A program made the translations under genes and the position numbers. A DNA stretch of 64,000 nucleotides from Clostridium oryzae (GTDB taxonomy: Bacteria > Bacillota > Clostridia > Clostridiales > Clostridiaceae): the NCBI RefSeq assembly GCF_002029235.1, contig NZ_MZGV01000004.1, positions 62,001 to 126,000 of the forward strand, written 5' to 3'. Positions 44,173-53,148 of the stretch are shown one piece after another. Position 1 is the first letter of the stretch, and each line of letters opens with the position of its first letter. Under the pieces are notes generated by a model. The model was not told the origin of the DNA, did not search any database, and saw only the letters and a list, made by a program, of their open reading frames with translations.

Positions 44173-45084
44173 ATGAAGAAAGTAACTATGAAGGACATTG
44201 CAATAAGTGCAGGAGTATCTTTAGCGACTGTATCTTATGTATTAAATAACAACGAAAAAGAAAAAATTAATGATGAGACAAAAGAGAAAATATTTAAAAT
44301 TGCAAAAGAGCTTAATTATGTACCTAATTTAAATGCTCGTTCTTTAGTTAATAAGAAATCCGGTCTTATTGGTATCATAGTTGTAAGAGATTATAAGAAA
44401 GAAGGACCGTGGAAGAAAAATTTTTATAGCAGTTACATAAATGCACTTGAAAGACTCCTTGACAGAGAGGGATATCATTTACTTGTAACAAATACCCCTT
44501 TAGATAAACCTGATTTAGACATTGTTTTGCAAAGGGAACTTGAAGCTGTCTTTGTTATAGATGTTGATGAAAAATTCTTTTATAAGATCTCAAATAATTT
44601 CACTGTACCAATAATAATTCTAGATAGTATTATCGATGATAAACTTTTTTATAAGATATTGCCTGATTTTAATGATTCAATAAAGAAAGCGCTGAAAGAT
44701 ATAGATGATGACGAGGCATATCTTATAACTGAAAAATTTAACAGTAATAAAGTGATGGCTTCTATTAGCGATGCTTTTAACGGAAAGAAAGAAAACTTGT
44801 ATATAATGGAATCTATTAGTGGTATGGAAAAGTTCCTCAAAGATAGGAAAGGTAACCAAGGCATAATAATAAGTGAGTACCTTGCTATATTAGCTCAAAG
44901 ATATGTTGATTGTAAAAAACTTACAGTCATAGCGACCTGTGGTGATTCGTATTTATTGTCAGAAGATATAAAATTACTGAAGTTTAACATATTGAAAAAG
45001 GCAGAAAGATCTGTTGAATTAATGAAGGAAGTTTTAGAGAAAAGATATAGAGGAAATAAATATTTGATATTACGAGCAGAGTAA
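44173..45084 (+). CDS. LacI-family transcriptional regulator (maltose-type cluster)
   Basis: 303 aa, somewhat short for LacI (about 330). The N-terminal helix-turn-helix MKDIAISAGVSLATVSYVLN and hinge NYVPNLNARSLVNKKSGLIG are standard. The periplasmic-binding-like sensor (60-303) is compact. It precedes the ABC importer genes, and both it and the importer carry the same operator, so it is autoregulated and represses the cluster until maltodextrin-like sugar binds. Confidence 0.88.
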   Translation: MKKVTMKDIAISAGVSLATVSYVLNNNEKEKINDETKEKIFKIAKELNYVPNLNARSLVNKKSGLIGIIVVRDYKKEGPWKKNFYSSYINALERLLDREGYHLLVTNTPLDKPDLDIVLQRELEAVFVIDVDEKFFYKISNNFTVPIIILDSIIDDKLFYKILPDFNDSIKKALKDIDDDEAYLITEKFNSNKVMASISDAFNGKKENLYIMESISGMEKFLKDRKGNQGIIISEYLAILAQRYVDCKKLTVIATCGDSYLLSEDIKLLKFNILKKAERSVELMKEVLEKRYRGNKYLILRAE

Positions 45085-45105
45085 AATCTGCTTAAAAAAA
45101 TATAT

Positions 45106-45121
45106 ACTTAAACGGTTAAGT
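45106..45121 (+). promoter_or_regulatory. LacI-type operator O2
   Basis: ACTTAAACGGTTAAGT lies between the regulator and the binding-protein gene and overlaps the start of its leader. It shares the consensus ACTTAAnCGnTTAAGT with O1. Confidence 0.75.
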
Positions 45122-45132
45122 GAGGTGTTATT

Positions 45133-46359
45133 ATGAAATTAAAAAAAATATTAACGGCATTTGTATCAATGGCAGTCATGTCATCCTTAGCGGCTTGCTC
45201 GAGTTCAAAAGGTTCAGTAAACGACGATTCAGGAGGGAAAAAGAATATAACGTTAACGGTATGGCATCAATACCTTCCGGACACTGAAAAACTATTAATA
45301 AATTCATTTAAGGATTTTACAAAACAAACAGGAATAAAATTAAAATTTGAGAAGCAGGAAAATATTGATAACAAGATAGAAATAGGTTCTCAAAGCGGGA
45401 AATTGCCAGACATAATAATAAGGTCTAATGATATGGTTGGAAAACTTACCGTTATGGGAGCAATTAAACCGCTGAATGGACTTATTAGTAAATCAGATCT
45501 AAAGAATACTATGAAAACTGCGATAGATGGATTCACATATAGAGGAAAGCTTTATGGAGTTCCAGGCCACTTGGAAACGGTTACGCTAATATATAATAAA
45601 GATCTAATCCCAGAGCCTCCTAAAACTATGGACGAGTTACTTCAAAAAGCGAAACAATTATCTAAGGACAATAAGTTTGGTTTTTTGATACCTCCCAAGG
45701 ATCCGTATTTTAATTCATGTTTCTTCAATGGATCAAATAAGGATAAATATCTGACAACAGATGGGAAGGCTTCGTTAAATACACCTGAAAACATTGAAAC
45801 TCTTAAATATTTAAAGCAGTTAAGCAAGTATTATCCAAAGGATTTGGATAATCAAATGGTGTCCCAGCTCTTTGATGATAAGAAAGTAGCTATGATGATT
45901 AGCGGCCCATGGGACATAGCCAAGCTTAAACAATTAAAAATTAATTACGGGTTAGCATTAATTCCTATTTCAAGCAATACTAATGAACCAGCTGCACCTT
46001 TTGTAAGCGTTCAGGGTATGATGATGACATCTAGCTGTAAAGATGAACAAGCTGCAGCAAAAGTATTGAAATATTATTTAGGTGAGAATGTGGCAATGGC
46101 TTATTTCAAATCTGGTGGATATATGCCATCAAACAGTTCTGTATATAACAAGGCTGAAGTGAAGGCAGACAAAGATATCCTTGCATTTAAGGCTCAGGCA
46201 GAAGTAGGGATTGCTCAACCTAATATTCCAGAGATGGGTGTAATGTGGCAGCCAGCTACTGATCTTCTTCAGGGTACAATTGTTTTGAGGCAGGATCCTC
46301 AAAAAACAGCTGAAAAGTTTCAAAAAAGAGCTGAGGATGCTATTTCTAATATGAAATAA
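45133..46359 (+). CDS. Sugar ABC transporter substrate-binding lipoprotein (maltodextrin type)
   Basis: 408 aa. A lipoprotein signal ends in the lipobox SSLAAC (acylated C22), so it is anchored outside the membrane. The mature part is a MalE-like two-lobe protein: ITLTVWHQYLPDTEKLL, VPGHLETVTLIYNKDLIP, PPKTMDELLQKAKQLS, KKVAMMISGPWDIAKL and QGMMMTSSCKDEQAA. Downstream genes are the two MalF/MalG-like permeases and a GH13 enzyme, so maltodextrins are the likely cargo. The ATPase (MsmX/MalK type) is absent and must be shared from elsewhere. Confidence 0.9.
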   Translation: MKLKKILTAFVSMAVMSSLAACSSSKGSVNDDSGGKKNITLTVWHQYLPDTEKLLINSFKDFTKQTGIKLKFEKQENIDNKIEIGSQSGKLPDIIIRSNDMVGKLTVMGAIKPLNGLISKSDLKNTMKTAIDGFTYRGKLYGVPGHLETVTLIYNKDLIPEPPKTMDELLQKAKQLSKDNKFGFLIPPKDPYFNSCFFNGSNKDKYLTTDGKASLNTPENIETLKYLKQLSKYYPKDLDNQMVSQLFDDKKVAMMISGPWDIAKLKQLKINYGLALIPISSNTNEPAAPFVSVQGMMMTSSCKDEQAAAKVLKYYLGENVAMAYFKSGGYMPSNSSVYNKAEVKADKDILAFKAQAEVGIAQPNIPEMGVMWQPATDLLQGTIVLRQDPQKTAEKFQKRAEDAISNMK

Positions 46360-46405
46360 ATCTACTAATAGAGGAATGTCCTCTATTAGTATGAAAGGAG
46401 CCTAT

Positions 46406-47284
46406 ATGTTAGTTAACAAGAAAAATAGAGCATATCTTTATATAGTACCGTCATTTATAGGAATATTATTAATCGTCGTATTACCTATATTCTACTGTAT
46501 TTATATTTCCTTTACCAATATGAATATGTATCATTGGATAAATTATCGTTTTGTAGGTCTTGAAAGTTATACTAAAGTTCTAAAAGGACTTAATGGGGAA
46601 TTTTATCAGGTTTTGCTTAGAACTATAGTATGGACTGTTATAAATATATTTCTGCAGGTTGCATTTGGTATTTTTCTTGCCATGCTTTTAAATATAAAGC
46701 AGCTTAAACTCAAAGGATTGATGAGAACTTTACTTATATTGCCCTGGGCTATACCTGTATATATATCTTCACTTATATGGAAAGGTATGTTCAATTACGA
46801 TTTCGGTATAGTGAATGATTTGATAACTAAGATTGGACTGCATAGAATAGAATGGCTTACTTCTCCTACTTTTGGAATGATAGCATGTATTATTGTAAAC
46901 GTATGGCTAGCTACTCCATTTATGATGACGGTATGCCTTGGAGCACTACAGAGCATCGACGCTTCATACTATGAGGCTGCTGATATGGATGGAGCTAATG
47001 CTTTTGATAAATTCTTTAGAATTACACTACCACTAATAAAATCTATGCTCATAGCCCCAATCATTCTAACCAGTTTCGTAACGTTCAAACAATTTGATAT
47101 TATTTATCTCATGACTGGAGGACTTGGCGGAAAAACAGATGTAGTTATAACCTATGCATACAATAAAGCTTTTACATCGAAAAATTATGCCTTTAGCTCA
47201 GCATTTTCTGTAATTATATTTTTAATACTTCTTGTATTCACTATTATCAATATGAGAGCCGTGAAGGGAGGAGAGGATATATAA
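46406..47284 (+). CDS. MalF-like sugar ABC transporter permease
   Basis: 292 aa from the ATG at 46406 behind AAAGGAG; an upstream in-frame ATG lacks a site. Six membrane helices start RAYLYIVPSFIGILLIVVLP. The EAA loop that contacts the ATPase is YEAADMDGANAFDKFFRITL, then PLIK. It pairs with the next permease. Confidence 0.92.
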   Translation: MLVNKKNRAYLYIVPSFIGILLIVVLPIFYCIYISFTNMNMYHWINYRFVGLESYTKVLKGLNGEFYQVLLRTIVWTVINIFLQVAFGIFLAMLLNIKQLKLKGLMRTLLILPWAIPVYISSLIWKGMFNYDFGIVNDLITKIGLHRIEWLTSPTFGMIACIIVNVWLATPFMMTVCLGALQSIDASYYEAADMDGANAFDKFFRITLPLIKSMLIAPIILTSFVTFKQFDIIYLMTGGLGGKTDVVITYAYNKAFTSKNYAFSSAFSVIIFLILLVFTIINMRAVKGGEDI

Positions 47285-48175
47285 ATGCTAAATACATCGA
47301 AAATATCAAATCCCAATTTAAAACAAAATGTGTTTAAAAGGAAAACCATATTGAAATGTACTATGGCCTATATAGTTTTGATTATTGCAATTGTTTTTGC
47401 CATACTTCCAATACTTTGGATATTGTCTACTTCACTTGATGCAGTAAACAATCTTTCCAGCACTTCTCTGGGCTTGCTTCCAAGAAAATTTACATTATAT
47501 AATTATAGAGAGATGTTAATTGGACCGGACAGTCATTTTTTCAGATGGTGCTTCAACAGCCTTATCGTTTCAGTTACGACCACTTTATTTAGCCTTTTTC
47601 TCGGGGTAACAGCTGCATATGCTTGTTCGAGATTTAGATTTAGAGGAAGAAAGCTATTTTTAAATATGTTTCTTTTATTAAATGCTTTCCCAAGCATTTT
47701 AAGTATAGTTGCGTATTATAAAATGCTTTCAATACTTAATCTCATAAATACTCTTGGGGGATTAGTATTAATATATTCAGGTGGACAATTAGTTTTTACT
47801 ATATGGAATCTTAAAGGGTATTTTGACACAATACCATATGAAATAGAGGAAGCTAGCTTTATTGATGGAGCATCCTCATTTGATATATTTACTAAGATAG
47901 TACTTCCACTCTCCAAGCCAGCTATAGCTGTTACATCGCTATTTGTTTTTATGTCAGCGTGGAATGAATATTTATTTGCAATGACATTTACTTCTAATAA
48001 AAATATATATACTCTTTCCGTAGCGTTATGGTCCTTGCAAAATTCGGGTAATTATTCTACAAATTGGCCACTGTTTGCAGCTGGTTCAATGATAATTGCC
48101 ATACCAGTTGTAATTATATTCTTATTTTTGCAAAAGAGTCTGGTCTCAGGATTGACTTTAGGAAGTTCAAAATAA
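47285..48175 (+). CDS. MalG-like sugar ABC transporter permease
   Basis: 296 aa, six membrane helices. The EAA loop is IEEASFIDGASSFDIFTKIV, then LPLSKPA. The C-terminus QKSLVSGLTLGSSK is typical of MalG-type subunits. The ATG directly follows the previous stop region, with GGAGGAG inside the upstream gene, so translation is coupled. Confidence 0.93.
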   Translation: MLNTSKISNPNLKQNVFKRKTILKCTMAYIVLIIAIVFAILPILWILSTSLDAVNNLSSTSLGLLPRKFTLYNYREMLIGPDSHFFRWCFNSLIVSVTTTLFSLFLGVTAAYACSRFRFRGRKLFLNMFLLLNAFPSILSIVAYYKMLSILNLINTLGGLVLIYSGGQLVFTIWNLKGYFDTIPYEIEEASFIDGASSFDIFTKIVLPLSKPAIAVTSLFVFMSAWNEYLFAMTFTSNKNIYTLSVALWSLQNSGNYSTNWPLFAAGSMIIAIPVVIIFLFLQKSLVSGLTLGSSK

Positions 48176-48200
48176 ACATACTAACAAGGAGGTAATAAAC

Positions 48201-49895
48201 ATGTTAAGAGAAGCTATATTGCATATTACAGACAGTACATTTGCTTACAGCGTAGGCGAATATTCATTAATGCTTAAATTAAGGGTGAAGAAGGATGATG
48301 TAGATAAAGTTAATTTGTTTTACGGAGATAGATATGAAACCACTAAACAAATAACAATGTATAAAAAAGAAATGAGCATTACTTTTACTGATGATTTATA
48401 TGACTATTATGAGGTAGAAATAAATCCTACTTTTAATAGAATAGGATATTATTTTGAGCTTACAAGCGGTGAGGAAAGAATTATTTATGCTCAGGGAAGA
48501 TTTTTAACAGAACCGCCTAAAGAAAGAAATCAGCTGTTTATGTTTTCGTATATATGCAGGGCTGATATCTATGACGGTTACTCTTGCTGGCAGGATATGA
48601 TTGTATATCAGATATTTATAGATAGGTTTTATAAAGAAGGAATAGATGAGAAATGGTATAGGATACCTACACCAAAGGATGTCTATGGGGGTAATCTTAA
48701 TGGAATAATCAATAAGCTTGATTACATCGAAGAATTAGGTGCTAATTGTATATATCTAACTCCAATATTTGCGTCTCCAAGTAACCATAAATATGATACT
48801 GTTGATTATTATAAGATAGATAGTAGCTTTGGTGATACAGAAACTTTAAAAAGACTGATAGGAGAGTGTCATAAACGAAACATCAAAGTTATCTTAGATG
48901 CAGTATTTAATCATACCAGTGACCAATTTTTCGCATTTAAAAATGTACTTGCAAAAGGGAAAAACTCGAAATACTATAATTGGTATATATTCAAGGATAA
49001 TAATTATGAGTGCTTTGGTTCATCGAAGAATATGCCAAAGCTTAATACGGCGTGCAGTGAGGTAGCACAGTACGCAATAGACGTGGCACAATATTGGATT
49101 GATGAGTTCAATATAGATGGTTGGAGATTAGATGTCGCCAATGAAATTGATCATAAGTTTTGGAGAAAATTCAGAGAAGCAGTTAAAAATATTAAAAAGG
49201 ATGCCTTTATAGTAGGTGAGGTATGGGATGGAGGAGAAAGCTATCTTAATGGTGATCAGTACGATTCAGTCATGAATTATCCGTACATGTATGCTTTGAT
49301 TGGTTATTTTGCTAAAAAAGAATCTACATTAAGCGAATTTGACGCCTATATAAATAATCTTTTTGTACGGTATAAAAAGCCCATAAGAAATCAGCTTTTG
49401 AACCTTATTGACAGTCATGATACCAGCAGATTTCTTTACGAGGCAAATGAAGATATAGAAAAGTTAAAAATGGCAGTGTTTTTTCAAATGACCTCTATGG
49501 GAATACCGATGGTGTACTATGGAGATGAATTGGGTACAACAGGGGGGAATGACCCTGACTGTAGAAGAACTATAGATTTCAATTATGGAAATAAAGAATT
49601 ATTTAATTATTATAAAAAGCTTATTTCAATCAGAAAAAGCAGTGATGCATTAAAGTATGGTGAGTTCAGAACTTTATATGTAAATGATGATGTTTATGCA
49701 TACAAGAGATTTACTAATAAAGATACAGTTATAAATATTTTTAATTACAGTACTGTTTCTAAAACTATTACGCTGGATGTTAATGGACACAAAGGAATAG
49801 ATCTATTTAATGGAGTAGAGTATGCTATAGAATCAGATAGATTAAGCCTCTATATGGGACCATTTGGAAAACGTATAATAAGAATAGAATCATAG
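48201..49895 (+). CDS. GH13 cyclomaltodextrinase/neopullulanase-like amylase
   Basis: 564 aa without signal peptide, so cytosolic. Residues 1-115 are a CBM34-like N-terminal beta domain, and the (beta/alpha)8 barrel follows from QDMIVYQIFIDRF. The catalytic triad is Asp in GWRLDVANE (D311), Glu in FIVGEVWDGG (E340) and Asp in LIDSHDTSR (D407). HKYDTVDYYKID is the conserved barrel loop. It hydrolyses imported maltodextrins or cyclodextrins. It is the last gene of the LacI-controlled cluster. Confidence 0.92.
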   Translation: MLREAILHITDSTFAYSVGEYSLMLKLRVKKDDVDKVNLFYGDRYETTKQITMYKKEMSITFTDDLYDYYEVEINPTFNRIGYYFELTSGEERIIYAQGRFLTEPPKERNQLFMFSYICRADIYDGYSCWQDMIVYQIFIDRFYKEGIDEKWYRIPTPKDVYGGNLNGIINKLDYIEELGANCIYLTPIFASPSNHKYDTVDYYKIDSSFGDTETLKRLIGECHKRNIKVILDAVFNHTSDQFFAFKNVLAKGKNSKYYNWYIFKDNNYECFGSSKNMPKLNTACSEVAQYAIDVAQYWIDEFNIDGWRLDVANEIDHKFWRKFREAVKNIKKDAFIVGEVWDGGESYLNGDQYDSVMNYPYMYALIGYFAKKESTLSEFDAYINNLFVRYKKPIRNQLLNLIDSHDTSRFLYEANEDIEKLKMAVFFQMTSMGIPMVYYGDELGTTGGNDPDCRRTIDFNYGNKELFNYYKKLISIRKSSDALKYGEFRTLYVNDDVYAYKRFTNKDTVINIFNYSTVSKTITLDVNGHKGIDLFNGVEYAIESDRLSLYMGPFGKRIIRIES

Positions 49896-49897
49896 AG

Positions 49898-49927
49898 GTT
49901 AATGATTTGTGAATTGTGGATAACTTT
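49898..49927 (+). repeat. Dispersed repeat, partial (copy C)
   Basis: AATGATTTGTGAATTGTGGA, then TAACTTT. TGTGGATAA at 49915-49923 is an exact complement of TTATCCACA. The left half of the repeat is eroded. Confidence 0.5.
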
Positions 49928-50097
49928 CAACCATACAGGAACATAGTACATGTATGGTTAAAGAAGTAACTATAAAATATACGAAGTAATATGAAGGTAA
50001 CTTTGAAGAAAACACCATTAAGCAAATAAATAAGAAAAATAAATTGGAAGAAGTAATGTAGAAAATACTACTTTGTAAATGCATAGAACTGGTTATA

Positions 50098-50157
50098 GAG
50101 GTGAGAGTGGCCGTAGGAGGCATTTTTTAGCCGACGGAGGTCACTCATCCCTTATTT
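50098..50157. repeat. Hairpin repeat at convergent gene ends (copy ii)
   Basis: GAGTGGCCGTAGGAGGCATT, then TTTTAGCCGACGGAGGTCAC. It shares AGGAGGCATTTT and AGCCGACGGA with copy i. GAGTG/CACTC and CCGT..GGC/GCC.ACGG can pair. It sits between the GH13 gene (plus) and the oxidoreductase gene (minus). Confidence 0.65.
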
Positions 50158-51125
50158 TATTCTCCTGGGTAAATAACTCCCCACTTTTTTCTTAGACTAT
50201 CCATAATCTGCATAACTCTTATTGTCTCTGCATGAGGCATTTCTTCACATTCTAATTTACCTTCTTGTATAGCCTTAATGCAAGCTCTTACTTCATATTC
50301 ATAGCCTGATATCTGTTTTGGAGCTTCATAGCAGGCGATTTCTTTTTGATCAAGGTCATACACTCTTATCCTTTCACAGTTATTAATATTTTCTGCTATG
50401 ATGAATCCTTTATTACCGCTGATTATTCCCAGTCTGTCCGTTTGAGACATCATTGTACTATTTAATACTGCCATTCTTCCATCTTTATACTCAAATGTAA
50501 TGCTGTTCTGTGCATCTACACCTTTATCAGTCAAGATTGCAGTTGAAGTTATTCTTTCAATGTCATTTCCGAAAACCATAAGAGCAAAATTTATAGGATA
50601 CACACCAACATCTAATAGTGCACCTCCTGCCAGTGAAGGTTCTAGCAGTCTTGGAACACGGTTAATTACATAGCCTAAGTTAGCAGTCAACATGCTTACA
50701 TTTCCAATAACTCCGCTAGCAATAATATCGTCCAAGGTTTTTCTAAGAGGCATATATCTGGTCCAGATGGCTTCTGTAAGTAAGAGTTTCTTTTCAAGAG
50801 CCAAAGCAAACATTTCTTCTGTCTGTTTCGCGTTTATTGCAAAGGATTTCTCACACAGTACATGTTTTCCATGATTCAGACAAAGCTTAACATGCTCATA
50901 ATGATGTGAATGAGGAGTTGCAACATAAACCAACTCAACTTCTGGATCGGATAACATTTCTTCATATGAACCATATGCTTTTTCAAACGCAAATTCTTTT
51001 GCAAATGCTTCTGCTTTTTTATAATCTCTAGAAGCTACAGCATAGCTTGTAACTTCATCCATTTTATTTATTGTAGCTGACATAGATCTAGCTATGAAAC
51101 CAGCTCCCAAGATAGCCATTTTCAT
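50157..51125 (-). CDS. Gfo/Idh/MocA-family oxidoreductase
   Basis: 322 aa. The N-terminal Rossmann fold opens MKMAILGAGFIARSMSATIN. The cofactor-proximal CEKSF motif (around residue 95, VLCEKSFAINAKQ) holds the conserved Lys. GGALLDVGVYPINFALMVFG is the signature before the substrate domain, with the conserved Asp/Tyr. These enzymes oxidise or reduce sugars and derivatives such as glucose, inositol or xylose. It follows the AraC regulator (minus strand) and probably belongs to the mannan-type cluster; the exact substrate is unknown. Confidence 0.88.
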   Translation of the reverse strand: MKMAILGAGFIARSMSATINKMDEVTSYAVASRDYKKAEAFAKEFAFEKAYGSYEEMLSDPEVELVYVATPHSHHYEHVKLCLNHGKHVLCEKSFAINAKQTEEMFALALEKKLLLTEAIWTRYMPLRKTLDDIIASGVIGNVSMLTANLGYVINRVPRLLEPSLAGGALLDVGVYPINFALMVFGNDIERITSTAILTDKGVDAQNSITFEYKDGRMAVLNSTMMSQTDRLGIISGNKGFIIAENINNCERIRVYDLDQKEIACYEAPKQISGYEYEVRACIKAIQEGKLECEEMPHAETIRVMQIMDSLRKKWGVIYPGE

Positions 51126-51216
51126 ATTATATAATCTCCTTTTCTTAAGTTATTGTAAGTACATTATAAGGCTTTAACTTAAGTAAAAGTCAAGGTGTTT
51201 TTTTAACAACATAAAT

Positions 51217-52098
51217 TTAATTTTTTGAAATAGTATGATGTAAACGAAATTGTTTTGGTGTCATGCCTGTGTTTTTTTTGAAGATGCGTATCAAATGACT
51301 GCAATCTGAAAAACCTGTTTCTTGACTTATATAGTTAAGATCAAAATTTGTAAATAACAACAAATCTTTAACTTTACTCAGTCTTATAAATTCAATATAA
51401 TCTCTGCATGACTGACCGTATAAGTCATGAAATCTCTTAGCAAAGTAGGAGTAACTCATATGACACCTTTCAGCCAGCAGCTCAACCTTTAGGGATTCAT
51501 TTGAATGCTCATCTATATATTGTAATATGGTGTATAGTGAATCTGTGTTATTAGGCATCAGAGCGGCATTATTAGTATCAAATCCGTATTTTCTCCATAG
51601 TCTAAGAATTTCGATTAATAATGTTGATATCAAGGATTGAAGGCGAATATCATAACCATAGTCTTTATTTACCACTTCTTCTATGCAGCTATCCATTAAA
51701 TTATCCAATGAAAAATTAGCAAAAGTTTTTGAAGGAAAGAAAATAGGTGCACAGGGGTCATCTACAGCACATTTGAAAACTGCACTAAGCTTTGGAGTAT
51801 AACTACTGTTTATTTGTAGTTTATTTGCATCAAATTTAAGCACGTCATACTTTAGAGACTCATGGGAAGCTGTAAAAATTGAGTGCACTGCCTGTGGGTG
51901 GAAAAGAATCAAATCTCCAGGCTCCAGTACATACTCTTCAGTATTGCAATTTATTATGGCAGTACCTTTAAGCATAAATATAATTTCCATAAAATAATGC
52001 CAATGAGCTTTTATTGGAAATACATTATGTTTTGTATCAAATAAAAAGGCTTCATAAGGTGAAGTTAACATGTTACTTTCTTCAAATAAAAAGTCCAT
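51217..52098 (-). CDS. AraC-family transcriptional regulator with cupin sensor
   Basis: 293 aa. The N-terminal cupin has PIKAHWHYFMEIIFMLKGTA and LEPGDLILFHPQAVHS. The C-terminal double helix-turn-helix carries VELLAERCHMSYSYFAKRFH and ISQETGFSDCSHLIRIFKKN, then GMTPKQFR. It is divergent from the GH113-ABC-CE2 operon with about 100 bases between starts, so it most likely activates that operon in response to its oligosaccharide. Confidence 0.88.
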   Translation of the reverse strand: MDFLFEESNMLTSPYEAFLFDTKHNVFPIKAHWHYFMEIIFMLKGTAIINCNTEEYVLEPGDLILFHPQAVHSIFTASHESLKYDVLKFDANKLQINSSYTPKLSAVFKCAVDDPCAPIFFPSKTFANFSLDNLMDSCIEEVVNKDYGYDIRLQSLISTLLIEILRLWRKYGFDTNNAALMPNNTDSLYTILQYIDEHSNESLKVELLAERCHMSYSYFAKRFHDLYGQSCRDYIEFIRLSKVKDLLLFTNFDLNYISQETGFSDCSHLIRIFKKNTGMTPKQFRLHHTISKN

Positions 52099-52197
52099 AA
52101 TAATCTCCTTAAAATAGATTTGTTCTATTTTTAAATAATTGTATTATATCAGATTCAAGAATAAATTGGTATATTATATGAAACAAGATGGAGGGGA

Positions 52198-53148
52198 ATG
52201 AGAGTTTTGAAGTTTATTAAAGGTTTTACTTTTGCGCCTTTTGCTAAAAGAGGAAGCTATATGAGAAAAGAAGCATATAAGAGTTTAGATAATTTGGTAG
52301 AAAGAGTTGGTGTTAATTTCATAATACTAGTACCTAATGGTTTACAGGATACTCCACAATCAGAAGAGATTTGTTATACTTCAAATTCAACTGTATCAGA
52401 TGAAGAATTAGAAGCTATGATATATTATGCAAAGAAAAAGGGTCTAAGGGTTGCGCTTAAACCAACAGCAAATTGTAAGAACGGAACTTGGAGAGCTCAT
52501 ATTAATTTTTTTGATGAAGATGTTCATTGTGAACCGAAATGGAGTAAGTGGTTTGAAGCATATACGGCTTTTCAGCTGCATTACGCAAGCTTAGCTGAAA
52601 AAACAGGCTGTGAAATGTTTATTGCAGGTTGTGAAATGGTAATGTCAGAACGTAGAGAAAGAGAATGGCGTAAGTTAATTTCAGATATCAGAGATGTTTA
52701 TCATGGAGCTGTGACCTACAATACAGATAAATATCAAGAACATAATGTAAAGTGGTGGGACTGTGTAGATGTAATTTCTTCCAGCGGATATTATCCTCTT
52801 AATGACTGGGAAAGGCAGCTAGATCGTATAGAAGCGGTAGTGCATAAGTTTAATAAACCATTTTTCTTTGCAGAGGCAGGCTGCATGTCTACTCAAGGTT
52901 CCTCGGCAGTTCCAAATGATTGGAACATGGAAGGTGATGTGGATTTAAAGGAACAGGCAGAGTGGTATGAAACTATGCTTAAAGCCTGCTTAAGACGTAA
53001 ATGGATATCTGGCTTTGTAATGTGGGATTGGGCATCCAATCAATATTCATTAAATAGAGCAGAAAGTAACAAAGGTTATGATGTATATGGTAAACCAGCA
53101 GAGAAAGTTATTAGAAAGTACTATGACATGGTGGTGGCTGATCGATAA
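52198..53148 (+). CDS. GH113-like beta-mannanase/mannosidase
   Basis: 316 aa. KFIKGFTFAPFAKRGSY opens a TIM barrel. The putative acid/base Glu is in IAGCEMVMSE (E146) and the nucleophile in FFFAEAGCMS (E226), with WDWASNQYS after it, as in GH113 endo-beta-1,4-mannanases. A TTG at 52207 gives the family-typical start (KFIKGF) with better spacing from GAGGGG than the ATG at 52198. No signal peptide: it acts inside the cell on manno-oligosaccharides. Its stop overlaps the ABC transporter start (TAATG), so they are coupled. Confidence 0.82.
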   Translation: MRVLKFIKGFTFAPFAKRGSYMRKEAYKSLDNLVERVGVNFIILVPNGLQDTPQSEEICYTSNSTVSDEELEAMIYYAKKKGLRVALKPTANCKNGTWRAHINFFDEDVHCEPKWSKWFEAYTAFQLHYASLAEKTGCEMFIAGCEMVMSERREREWRKLISDIRDVYHGAVTYNTDKYQEHNVKWWDCVDVISSSGYYPLNDWERQLDRIEAVVHKFNKPFFFAEAGCMSTQGSSAVPNDWNMEGDVDLKEQAEWYETMLKACLRRKWISGFVMWDWASNQYSLNRAESNKGYDVYGKPAEKVIRKYYDMVVADR

